64,000 nucleotides of DNA from assembly GCA_011392765.1 (NCBI GenBank), contig WYCW01000003.1, forward strand, positions 44,465 through 108,464, read 5' to 3'. Below, in pieces: positions 49,630 through 59,012 of the stretch; within the stretch, counting starts at the first letter, position 1; every line of letters begins with the position of its first letter. The notes beneath the pieces are model-generated. The model did not search any database and was not told the origin of the DNA. It worked only from the letters and a program-made list of their open reading frames with translations. The position numbers and the translations under genes were made by a program. This DNA comes from Candidatus Thiosymbion ectosymbiont of Catanema sp. Cochon2018. Its GTDB lineage: Bacteria > Pseudomonadota > Gammaproteobacteria > Chromatiales > Chromatiaceae.

Positions 49630-50359
49630 TGTTTCGTCTTGAGAATTTACCACTACCGAATTCTAACGAGGCTTCACCTCAGACCGACGAGGTGTGAGCC
49701 CCTCTCCCTTGAGAGGGTGTCGCAAAAACGGTGGCGTCAGCTGCCAGTCTGTGAAGTTTAAACCAGTAGAGTAGAGAGCAGGTTCCCGTGTCCGTAGATC
49801 CAGCCTATCCGTTTCCGCCCCTTTCGTCTGGCGGTGCCTCACGAGCTGAATCCTAGTCGCGTTCGCCGGCTCTCCCTCATCAAACGCAGCATGCGGTTTT
49901 CCCGCACTGCGCTTTCCGGTTGCCTTCACATCCGAGCTGTCGCAGGGGACACCAACCATCATCGCCGCACTCCGCCAACTTGCTGCCCGCGATGTGCCTG
50001 CCCTGTCACCCCTTCTCGGTGGCCGATCCGGGGGCTGGCTCCAACGTTTCCGGTGCCGTACCATCCCTTACAGGAGATGGGCACCGCTTGCGAGCACTGG
50101 CGTTTCCGCTTGGGGGGTTGTGTTGATTCGAGTGGGAAAGGGCGGATTCATATCGAAGCAGTCGCCGAACGGCTTCGGTCTGTTCCTCGTCCTCTCCCAA
50201 CAGGTATTCCTTGAGGTTTGTGGCCGGAACCGGCCGCATCTCAACCCCCTCGGTTGCGCTCCGCATGCAGGCTGATATTGCCCCCCACAATCAGGATCAG
50301 GATCAAGATACGGGTATCACGTCTGGCCATGGCTCGCTACCGTCTGCTCCTTCCAAACC

Positions 50360-51898
50360 TCAATCCTGGGTCATGAGGGCGATGTGGGCGTCCCGGATCT
50401 CCACGTCCCTACCCCCGATGGGGACCAGAGTCAAATGCAGGTTATGCCCCATGTCGATGAATTGCTTGGCCTGATGGGTAATGTCCAGGATCACATTGTC
50501 CATATCCGTGGTGAAGCGCTTGCTCACTGTGCCCAAATAGGTGGGAATATCCTCGGCCGTGGCTTCCTTGGCATCCGGCTCGTCCAGATAGAGCTTGAAA
50601 TCCAGCCGTCCACGCCGGCCATCACTGGTCTTGATGCCCAGCAGGCGCAGGAAGGCCCTGATCAATCGCTTCTCCTTGTAGGGAGCATTGCCCTGAAGGT
50701 GACCCTGGAATACATCCCCATCCTGTTCCAGAGTAAGGGGACCGTCCTCGTCCCGAAGTACCACGGGCCAACCGTTGTCGGTGTCCGCCTCCGCGGGCCG
50801 GAAATGGACGTTGTAGATGCTGGCCCGCTGCTCGCCGCGCAGGTCGAGCTGCATCATATCCGCTACGTCACGAGCACTTTTGAGCCCCTTGCCCAAGACC
50901 GTGCCCATCTTGGTCAGGGCGGCCTCCGGGGTCATATCCAGACCGCCGATGACTCCGGCGGTGAGCAGCCCGGCACTGACCTCGTACAGGCCCTGCTCCA
51001 CCTCCCCCTGCATACACTGGGTGACATTGACCATGAGCAACCCTTTCTCCCGCACCCCGTATTCGATGGCGTCGAGGAACTCCTTGGTGGTCGGCGCGTT
51101 GCCGGTGCCGAAGGTCTTGAGGACGATACCCTTGAGATCGGGTGTATCGAAGAGGGTACGCAGGACCTCCGGCTTCATACCGGGAAAGATGTCCAGGGAC
51201 ATGATGTCCATATCCAGTTCCATGGCGACATTGAGCCTGGTCGGTTTCTCGGGGGGGCGGCGGACGACGGCACTGTTGACCTCGATGTGCTCACCGGCCT
51301 GGCCGAGGTGCAACAGGTTGGGGGAACTGAAACCCTCGTAGCCGCTGGCGCTCACCTTACGCAACCGGCAACCCCGGAAGAGCTGGTTGTGGAACAGGAC
51401 GCTCACCTCCGGGACTATCGGGTGGCCCAGGGTGCGGGCAACGGCGAACTCGATGGCGGTGACCACATTCTGCACTGCGTCCGATCGCGTCTCACCGATG
51501 GGGAGCTGGGAACCGGTGACGATCACCGGCTTGGCCAGGTCCTCCAGCATGAAGGCCAGGCAGGAGCTGGTATAGGCCATGGTGTCCGTGCCATGCAGGA
51601 TGACAAAGCCCTCATAGTCATCATAGTGCTCCTTGATCAGGCGGGCCATCTCCTGCCAGTCCTTGGCCTCGATATTGGACGAGTCGATGGGTTCATCGAG
51701 AGAGATGGCCTCGACCCGGACCAGCTTGCCCTTCAAGGCGATCTTCTTGTCCCTCGGCAGATAGCCGGGCAGGGATTCCAGGATCTGGTCCATGCTGCCC
51801 GGCACCAGGGGACTCAGGGGGTCCTTCGGGTCCTCATGGACCGAGCCGATGGTGCCCCCCGTGTAGATGATCAATACCCCATCTGCATACGCAGACAT
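50360..51898 (-). CDS. Asparaginase-family protein with about 150-aa C-terminal extension
   Basis: LIIYTGGTIGSVHED; VILHGTDTMAYTSS; KPVIVTGSQLPIGETRSDA; GIVLKTFGTGNAP. Confidence 0.9.
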   Translation of the reverse strand: MSAYADGVLIIYTGGTIGSVHEDPKDPLSPLVPGSMDQILESLPGYLPRDKKIALKGKLVRVEAISLDEPIDSSNIEAKDWQEMARLIKEHYDDYEGFVILHGTDTMAYTSSCLAFMLEDLAKPVIVTGSQLPIGETRSDAVQNVVTAIEFAVARTLGHPIVPEVSVLFHNQLFRGCRLRKVSASGYEGFSSPNLLHLGQAGEHIEVNSAVVRRPPEKPTRLNVAMELDMDIMSLDIFPGMKPEVLRTLFDTPDLKGIVLKTFGTGNAPTTKEFLDAIEYGVREKGLLMVNVTQCMQGEVEQGLYEVSAGLLTAGVIGGLDMTPEAALTKMGTVLGKGLKSARDVADMMQLDLRGEQRASIYNVHFRPAEADTDNGWPVVLRDEDGPLTLEQDGDVFQGHLQGNAPYKEKRLIRAFLRLLGIKTSDGRRGRLDFKLYLDEPDAKEATAEDIPTYLGTVSKRFTTDMDNVILDITHQAKQFIDMGHNLHLTLVPIGGRDVEIRDAHIALMTQD

Positions 51899-52761
51899 TA
51901 GGTAACCTCTCCGACAGAGCTGATCTTGAATCTACAACCCAGGTTGGGTTTTCCAGGAGTGTGTAGGTCACATGCGATGTGGCTGACGTTAATCTCCCGA
52001 TTATGGCGGTTGGTAATTCGGTTCAAGACACCCTCGACGTAACCTCCCATGAAATCGCAGAGGCTTTCGTCTTCTACGGACCGATCTTCCGTCAGAAACG
52101 AGTGGAGGAGGTGGATCTCTCCTGAAAAATCGATTCCATCCACTAATACCTTATTCGAAAATACACCGAACCCTGCATTCTTATCGTATTCGCACCAAAT
52201 ATCGAGTTGTCGATCCAACTCCAGGTCTGTTGTTGGGTACTCCGCTTTAAGGTATCGCCGAAACGACATCCCGAAGGCCCAATCCACATGATAGCCGACA
52301 TCTTTAAGAAACTCGGGTGATTTTTCTTTTATCATGGAAAACACGGACTGCATCGTATCGCTGCTCATGAGAAGGCAGCGCTTATCTTCGTACTTCAAAT
52401 GTCCGGTCGCGTCGTTGAATTCAGAGACCATGAAAGAGTGTTTTCCTATTGTCATGAATCCACGAGCAATGTTTTCTCGTGAGGCATCGAGGTCGGCCTT
52501 CAGCTCCTCGATTTGCTGCCGGATGAGCTTATTTTCCCGGTACATGCCTGCAACCCATGTCGCCAATAGCAGGGTGATGATCGAAATAACGTTGAATAAG
52601 GAAAAATACCCCAGCGTTTGGATGCCCCACAAATGAGGGAACAGTTTTACATAGCTTGCGGCAATCCCGAAGAACGCGTTCATCAGGAATAAGAATGCAG
52701 ACCAAATTTTAAAACTCATCTTGAAGCTGGACTCAACATTCCGCCCTATCTTATCCATCAT
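51898..52761 (-). CDS. Two-TM protein with V4R-like C-terminal domain
   Basis: N-terminal TM pair and coiled coil, then IWCEYDKNAGFGVF...LCDFMGGYVEGVLNRITNRHNREINVSHIACDL...GCRFKI; TAATG overlap with downstream asparaginase. Confidence 0.6.
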   Translation of the reverse strand: MMDKIGRNVESSFKMSFKIWSAFLFLMNAFFGIAASYVKLFPHLWGIQTLGYFSLFNVISIITLLLATWVAGMYRENKLIRQQIEELKADLDASRENIARGFMTIGKHSFMVSEFNDATGHLKYEDKRCLLMSSDTMQSVFSMIKEKSPEFLKDVGYHVDWAFGMSFRRYLKAEYPTTDLELDRQLDIWCEYDKNAGFGVFSNKVLVDGIDFSGEIHLLHSFLTEDRSVEDESLCDFMGGYVEGVLNRITNRHNREINVSHIACDLHTPGKPNLGCRFKISSVGEVT

Positions 52762-52898
52762 ATATTGACCTCGCTTGAATCACTCATATCATTCAATATA
52801 AATTAGTGTGATTCAAATCAACAACTGTGGACTGAAAGTAAAGAGACTGAAAGTTAGCATAGGGTCCGTTGCGCGGACCTTCTAAATGTCAACACGCC

Positions 52899-53114
52899 CT
52901 AGTACCTCGTTTCGCTTGATATTGCAGAAATACTCTATTCACCACAGAGACACAGAGGGCACAGAGAATACACCGAGGAATGTTTCTTCAGACCTGACGA
53001 GCATGGAGAAAGCACGAAGGAAATTCTCTGATTTCTCCGTGCTCTCTGTGCCTTTGTGGTGAATAAAAAATTTTCCCCGTGTCTTCCGCAATATCAAACG
53101 AAATGAGGTACTAG
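52899..53114. repeat. MITE-like element with 27-bp TIRs
   Basis: CTAGTACCTCGTTTCGCTTGATATTGC ... GCAATATCAAACGAAATGAGGTACTAG. Confidence 0.85.
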
Positions 53115-53145
53115 TCCAGGAGTACCCTCAGCCATTCCGCGGGTG

Positions 53146-54240
53146 TCAATTTCCCCTTGGCGCTTCGGTGGGTGTCATCTCCTCGACGTAGAGCCTGCCC
53201 ATTTTCTCTCTGACACGTGTCAGCTTGTCCGCGGGCGACAGGCGGCCTTGGTCAATGGCCGTCTGCACCTGGTGCAGGACCCAGCGGAACTTGGCGGTGG
53301 CCGCCGCGTTGGTCATATTGCCGGTGGGGATGGCCCCAGCCTCCAGGGCCTCCTGGCCGGGGGCATAGTGGGAGGCGAGGGTGGAGTTGGCAGGGAACTG
53401 GCTGGTGATGATCACCGGCTTGTCGAGATTTACGGCTTCCTGGATGAAGCCCTTGAAGGAATAAATCCCCCCGTTGGGCACATTGCCGGCACCGAAGGAT
53501 TGGAGGACCACGCCTTTGCAGAGCTCGCTATGCAGCACCGGACGCAAGGCATCGGGCTCCAGGCCGGGAATCAGTGAGAACTGGACCACCCCGTCCGAGA
53601 ACTCGGGCCGAAAGTCCAGTGGCTCCGGTTGACTGGGGCGCGTCCGTATCTGTCCGGCCGCCAGCAGTATCTCCTCGGTGATAAAGCCGATGGGAAACTC
53701 CGCCGGGGACTCGAAGGCATCGAAGCACCGCTCGTCCTTCTTCTGCACCCGACAGCCGCGAAAGACGTATTCGCCGAAGGCGACCACCACCTCCGCCAGG
53801 TCCTCGCAGGCGACCCTGATCGCCCGCAGCAGATTGACCCGGGCATCCCCATGGGCAATCTCGGGGGTGGTCTGGGCACCGGTAAAGACAACAGGCAGAT
53901 GCAACCGATCGCCGAGGGCAAAGGCCAGGGCGGACGATGAAAAATGCATGGTGTCCGTGCCGTGGGCGATGACAAAGCCTTGGTATCCCCGGTCCAAACG
54001 CTCATAGATGGCCTGGGCCATTTTTGTCCAATCCGCGGGCACCATATTGGTGCTGTCCTTGTTCAGCAGATCCACGAAATCCAGCTCGGCGGTCTCCTGG
54101 ATCTCGTCCTCCGCCTTGAGATAACGCAGAAACTCGCTCGGATCTTCCGGGGGGCGCAGGACATATTCCTGGCCCTTGCGCTCCCGGATCATGCCGATAG
54201 TGCCCCCGGTGTAGATGAGGCAGATTTTGGGTTTGCTCAT
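53146..54240 (-). CDS. Asparaginase-family protein
   Basis: ICLIYTGGTIGMIRERKGQ; FVIAHGTDTMHFSSSALAF; LPVVFTGAQTTP; GVVLQSFGAGNVPN; start at ATG 54240. Confidence 0.9.
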   Translation of the reverse strand: MSKPKICLIYTGGTIGMIRERKGQEYVLRPPEDPSEFLRYLKAEDEIQETAELDFVDLLNKDSTNMVPADWTKMAQAIYERLDRGYQGFVIAHGTDTMHFSSSALAFALGDRLHLPVVFTGAQTTPEIAHGDARVNLLRAIRVACEDLAEVVVAFGEYVFRGCRVQKKDERCFDAFESPAEFPIGFITEEILLAAGQIRTRPSQPEPLDFRPEFSDGVVQFSLIPGLEPDALRPVLHSELCKGVVLQSFGAGNVPNGGIYSFKGFIQEAVNLDKPVIITSQFPANSTLASHYAPGQEALEAGAIPTGNMTNAAATAKFRWVLHQVQTAIDQGRLSPADKLTRVREKMGRLYVEEMTPTEAPRGN

Positions 54241-55847
54241 GATCGACTCAGATGATCGGTACAATACGAATAATAGGTTGCCCTTGCGTCCGAAACCAGG
54301 CGTTTCGCCTGCGAAGTACGCACGGATTCCGGCAGGTCATCCCCTTCCATTTCATTGACCTGGATTCTCCCTGCAGGTCCGTCGCCGAATTATAGATTCC
54401 ACTCAGGACCCCCTCTACATAACCTATGAAGAAACCCTTGAGATCTCTGCGTTGGTCGGACGGAAATCCGTCCTTGGCAAAGGGGTCGCCTACGACCCTC
54501 AAATAACCACGCGGCGAGCCGGATTGAACTGGTACTGCATGAATCGTACCGAATCCGGCGCCCGAGTCGAATTCAGCCCACGAATGGACTCGCGAGATAA
54601 CATCCTGTAGCTCGGACGCGGTATCGAAGATTTCATTCAGCTCGTCCGCAAAATCCTCACCACCTCGCCTTCCTGCATCCCTGAGTGCCTCGTACTGGCT
54701 ATCGGAGTCCCTAGCAATACGTTGCAGCAGCGCGTCGAGCATGAGATGGAAGGTTTCGACACGCATGGCGATATTCGGGCGGTCATCATCCACATTCCGC
54801 ATGGCTCCGAGATGAATATGGCGTTCAAACCGCTTGGTCAGGATGCGGACCTGGGGATCCATACCCCGTTTCTCATACCACCATTTTTCACTTTCCCCTA
54901 GGTCGGATACCGCCAGCGGTGGAGCCAAACGCGCACAAAGCGCGAGGTAATCGTGGCTGAGCTTCAGACTGGAGTCGCGATTATGGCTATTTACGTACAA
55001 AATACGCTCCTTCAATTCGATCTCTTCCGTTTCGGAAAGTATCACGAAATTATCCGGCCTGAACATCGATTCGGCAAGGGCCTGATTATCCAGGTCATTT
55101 GAGAAATCCGCCCAACGTTCAGCAACATCCTGTCGCGTTTTTTCTGCCTCTTTCTGTGTCATATGATCGGGGGCACGTGTGATCACCGGAACAAAGGAGC
55201 TCTTTCCCTTCCATTTCATGGATGATGAGCGCAGCAACGCCTGTGCTGTAGAGAGTGCGTGATAAATGCCTTCCTCATTCGGTGGAAAAAATGCGCAATA
55301 GTATCGGCCCAGTCAAGCAATAGGAATGCGCTGGATCCAGTGCTCGTCTTGCAGTCCACCAACAAAAAATCCGGCGTGAATTGTGTCTCGATCAGTTTTT
55401 GGTCTTCCCGGAAGGCTCGGATATTCAGGTCCAGCCACTCCATCGAGAAGGTGCCGGGGTTGAGTCCGATGATCTCGGATCTTGCCTGATAGAACAGCCG
55501 GTGGAACTGATAGGATGAGATGAACTCCCAATAGGCCCCCGGGTCTCGTCCCCGGCCCGCAGCAGGTAGAGGTTTTTGCCGACCCGTTTGATGTTCCGGC
55601 CCAGCTCATGCCAGCGGTCCGCCGCGGATTTCCCGCCTGCGCGATCTTCGATGCTGAAGTGTTCCAGATACTCCAGATATCCGCAGCCGGATGGCTTGTT
55701 CCATTTATGGTGGAGTCCCGGCGCTAGATAATCGAAATCGAGCATCAATACCTTTCGGCCAGTCTCGGCCAGGGCCTTTGCCACATTGCACAGGGCCAGG
55801 GTACGCCCCACGCCGCCCTTGACCGAATGGAATACCAGTGTCTTCAT
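54237..55847 (-). pseudogene. KGGVGR-motif ParA-like ATPase fused to V4R-like domain, three apparent frameshifts
   Basis: MKTLVFHSVKGGVGRTLALCNVAKALAETGRKVLMLDFDYLAPGLHHKW...; continues in other frames (YWEFISSYQFHRLFYQARSEI...; PPNEEGIYHALSTAQALLRS...; AGRIQVNEMEGDDLPESVRTSQAKRLVSDARATYYSYC), aligned to intact paralogue 59009-60655. Confidence 0.8.
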
Positions 55848-56026
55848 GGGTGTCTGGCCGGTTGCAGGCGAATCGTCTTGTGCTCGTAAGAGGCATCCTC
55901 CCGCTGACCCTTACGCTCTTGCTTATGACCCATAGCCGCAGCCCTTTCGACGGCCCAGATGAGGACAGCAAATAGAGGGACGATGAATAGCGTGGAAATC
56001 GCAGCGCTGATCAGGAATTCTTTCAT
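55844..56026 (-). CDS. 60-aa single-TM protein
   Basis: MKEFLISAAISTLFIVPLFAVLIWAVERAAAMGHKQERK...; ATGA overlaps with both neighbours. Confidence 0.65.
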   Translation of the reverse strand: MKEFLISAAISTLFIVPLFAVLIWAVERAAAMGHKQERKGQREDASYEHKTIRLQPARHP

Positions 56027-56292
56027 GTCGATATCCTCACGAATTCGTTATGGGTGGATTCACCGATTTTTTCTTGCTGTTTGGAGAGGTAGCCTCGTAT
56101 CCAGACAGCAAAGATCGATGCGCCAAGTGCAAGGGGATAACCAAAACCGAAGAGATGGTTTTTCTGCACGGCTGAAAGGAAATCACCCACATCCAGCGCG
56201 TAGGGGAGCGCATAGAGAAGCGCCGCTATCAGACCAGACAGCAGGCAGATCGCGCTGACAAGGCGACAGTTTGCCATTATGCTCCTTTTCAC
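56023..56292 (-). CDS. Small multi-TM protein, equivalent to the C-terminal half of the 282-aa protein at 60825-61673
   Basis: LVSAICLLSGLIAALLYALPYALDVG versus HAVSALCLLIGLFAALLYALPYIADM. Confidence 0.7.
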   Translation of the reverse strand: MKRSIMANCRLVSAICLLSGLIAALLYALPYALDVGDFLSAVQKNHLFGFGYPLALGASIFAVWIRGYLSKQQEKIGESTHNEFVRIST

Positions 56293-56313
56293 CGGGCTGT
56301 CAGCGCAGATTTC

Positions 56314-56760
56314 CTACCTGAAATCCTCGATCTCGGTTTGCAACAGGATAAAAATCGTCGCCACTACAACCATGAGGCTATAATAAGTAGGAAAAAAGTA
56401 CACGGTGAAACTATTCTGTGATTCCCCCGTTTCTTTAGCGAAAAAGATAGCGGCGAATATGGGGGGAAGTAATATAAAGGCTATCGGTAAGATATAATTT
56501 AAAATTGTCCAGTGGGCAACCGTAATCCATTTCCTAACCCAGAGAATCGAAATTCCGAATAAAAAAGATGACAAGGTCAGTCCCAAGATAGCTAACGATC
56601 TTACCCGTAATCCCCATCCCATGAGCCATGATGTGACTGTAAATGCCACCGCAGCCAGAAAGAAAATTCCGATAGAAAGCGGCAGCCACTTATAGAATGG
56701 TCTCTTTCCATGCATATGCGGGTACTCGGACATCCTTTGTTTCTCCTCAAAGTCTGACAC
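56314..56760 (-). CDS. Multi-TM protein, equivalent to the N-terminal half of the 282-aa protein at 60825-61673
   Basis: YFFPTYYSLMVVVATIFILLQTEIEDF versus YVFYPTYYSLLVVVSTIFFNLQTEVEEW. Confidence 0.7.
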   Translation of the reverse strand: MSDFEEKQRMSEYPHMHGKRPFYKWLPLSIGIFFLAAVAFTVTSWLMGWGLRVRSLAILGLTLSSFLFGISILWVRKWITVAHWTILNYILPIAFILLPPIFAAIFFAKETGESQNSFTVYFFPTYYSLMVVVATIFILLQTEIEDFR

Positions 56761-57029
56761 TCAAAACAAAGCCGTGTTGTGTCCGCTTGTAAACCGACAA
56801 TGTAAGCGCGACCTCAGGCTCCTTTTCAGGGATCTTGCTGCCAAAGACCTGCCCCCATACCGGCCGACAGTCCGGCTCCGCCCCAACAGGACAACCTCCC
56901 AAGTCGTTGGGTTCCGAAACGGCGGGATGTATCTCACCCCATGGCTGATACCGCAGGCTTGGGCCGGAAAGGATAATCCCGCGGGCTAATCTCTGTCACC
57001 TCGAATGGGGTTTTCCCTTTGGCAAGCAA

Positions 57030-57644
57030 CTAGCTGACTACGCCCGTCAGGTACCCAACGAGAAACTGTCGAATGCTCGCATTCACCGGATTGTCGCTAG
57101 TCGCGAGAAAGCCATTCTCGATAATGACCTGGCCGCGGAGCGTCTTCGAATCGACCTGGGCCTTGATATTGCCGAAGCCCGCGGCCGAGTCGAACTCGCA
57201 CCACCCGTCGAGTCTGGCCTGGAGGTCTTCCGGCGGACCCGCGGACCAGATCGAGTCCGTTTCCATCATCTCGCGCCCGAAGCTTTCGCCCGCGGCGAAC
57301 CCGCAGCGCCATAAGCCTTGTGCCGCTGTCCGGGAATGCTCCGGGGAATCGCCGGACGCCGCAGCAACCAAGTCGGCATGGATCTGTTCCAACATCCGCT
57401 GCAGACTCTCGGTGCGCAGGGCGATATTCCGTTGGCGATCGACGTTGATCAAGTCGCTTCCATGCCGGCGAAAGCGTCTCTCGGTCTCCCGGATGTCTTC
57501 CGGCATACCGAGCAGTGATTTCCAGGACCGTCCGGCAAGAGTGTACCGGACGCCTGGGTCATCGCCGAGAATGACCTCGAACAGGGCCAGATAGTCATGG
57601 GCCAGCGGTACGTCCAAATCGCCCTGGTCCCCTTCTACCGCCAA
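57030..57644 (-). CDS. Stand-alone V4R-like domain protein (start uncertain)
   Basis: LAHDYLALFEVILGDD...NIALRTESLQRML...WCEFDSAAGFGNI...FLVGYLTGVVS; homologous to C-terminal half of the ATPase fusion. Confidence 0.6.
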   Translation of the reverse strand: MAVEGDQGDLDVPLAHDYLALFEVILGDDPGVRYTLAGRSWKSLLGMPEDIRETERRFRRHGSDLINVDRQRNIALRTESLQRMLEQIHADLVAAASGDSPEHSRTAAQGLWRCGFAAGESFGREMMETDSIWSAGPPEDLQARLDGWCEFDSAAGFGNIKAQVDSKTLRGQVIIENGFLATSDNPVNASIRQFLVGYLTGVVS

Positions 57645-58453
57645 AACCAGGCGCTCCTGATACCTGAGCTTTCGTTGCTACCGCCGTTTCGCTGCAATGC
57701 GGCTGCAATCGCTCCTGCGGCATCCGGGTTTTTTGTCAATCCCACCAGCCTTTGAGTGAGCCGAGGCGTGGCCGGTACGCGCCGCATCAAGGCGGCGATT
57801 TCCATCGTCGCCCTCCGGCCCGTGGCGGAGTCCGACCAGTCGAGGACCGAGAGCAGACTCAGGGCGGCGGCAGGATCCGTAGTGGCCAAGCCACGGAAAC
57901 AGGGTGCGAAATACGCGGGTGGGTTCGGCTCCATGAGCTGCCGCCAATGAGTCTCACCCAATCGGCAATTCGCGTCGTCCCGCCCTTGGAGCACGGACAG
58001 AGCAGCCAAGGCCTGGAAGTAAGGATCCCGTGTGCGCTTGGTAGCGGATAGCCCGACTCTATTGGGTGCCAACCGCCGGGCGATTGCCAACACATCGGAG
58101 GCACAGTGTCCTACCCCGAGGTCTCGGATCAGAAAGAAGAGTCCGCTCAGGGCCTCTCCAGTCCAATCCTTTCCTGTGGCCGAGTGGTGTAGTGCGGCGC
58201 AAATGCCGAGTTTGGCGGTTTTCCGGGCAATGCCCAGCTGCGGGATCAGGTCGAGGAAGAGGTATTCCGGGCCATCGCCCTGCCGGGGATCGGGCCTGGG
58301 AAACGGGTCGCGCCGGTGCAATCGATCATGGACCCATGCCGCCCAACGCGGTGTGGTGAGCCGCTGTAGGCTGTCCAGGTCGAAACGACCGTCCACGTAT
58401 CCAATGTGGTCGGCATAGTCTTCCCCCTCTTCTGCTCTTTTGTTCACTACCAT
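57635..58453 (-). CDS. Unknown protein (272 aa), helical-repeat-like
   Basis: ATG at 58453 overlaps the end of the upstream gene; co-directional in cluster. Confidence 0.6.
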   Translation of the reverse strand: MVVNKRAEEGEDYADHIGYVDGRFDLDSLQRLTTPRWAAWVHDRLHRRDPFPRPDPRQGDGPEYLFLDLIPQLGIARKTAKLGICAALHHSATGKDWTGEALSGLFFLIRDLGVGHCASDVLAIARRLAPNRVGLSATKRTRDPYFQALAALSVLQGRDDANCRLGETHWRQLMEPNPPAYFAPCFRGLATTDPAAALSLLSVLDWSDSATGRRATMEIAALMRRVPATPRLTQRLVGLTKNPDAAGAIAAALQRNGGSNESSGIRSAWFWR

Positions 58454-59012
58454 AGGTGCCATACCTCGAATAGATCGCCGATCCGGATCGATTCGTGGAT
58501 CGCCTCCAGGTGCTGTCGGTATCCCGGCCCCAGGTTGCCCACATGTGGAAGGCACCCAACCGATCCTCGTGCCGGATGAGGGTCCAGCTCCAACCGGTGG
58601 GTGGTTCGGGCAAGTTCAGGGTTGAAATCAGTTCTTGGATGGCCTCGGGGGGCCAGTAGCACTCCTTATCCAGGTGCCGAGTGAGACTTTGTGGACGAAC
58701 GGCGCGCCAGAGCATCCTGTTCCGAGGGATGTGCCCACATTCGCTGCCCTGCAAGAGGTAATTCAGGCAGGCCGCGTCGTAGGCGGCCTTCAGACTCGGC
58801 CAATCGGCGGGTGTATTCGGATATTCGGCAATGGTTCTCAAAAGTTCGGCACGAGCGGAAAGGCCAAGTCTAATGTCGGCACACAGGTTATCGATAATCT
58901 TTTTCACGCTGCCGTGGGACCGGCGCCATTGCTCCAGCACCCGTCCGACGCGGTTGGCTTCAGCCGCCGTGAAGCGACCGTGGTCGGCCAGGATCTCGTT
59001 ACACGGTATCAT
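58447..59012 (-). CDS. Unknown protein with a probable frameshift near 58535
   Basis: ATGA overlap with the ATPase stop; after the shift the frame continues PGYRQHLEAIHESIRIGDLFEVWHLW* and ends overlapping the next ATG. Confidence 0.5.

Noticed and set aside
49663-50290. Possible protein with ...RQTKGAETDRLDLRTREPALYSTGLN
   Set aside because: Vaguely resembles ORFs around degraded group II introns or transposons, but I could not identify domains or a reverse transcriptase; left unassigned.
50384-51901. 505-aa plus-strand ORF over asparaginase 1
   Set aside because: Antisense shadow ORF.
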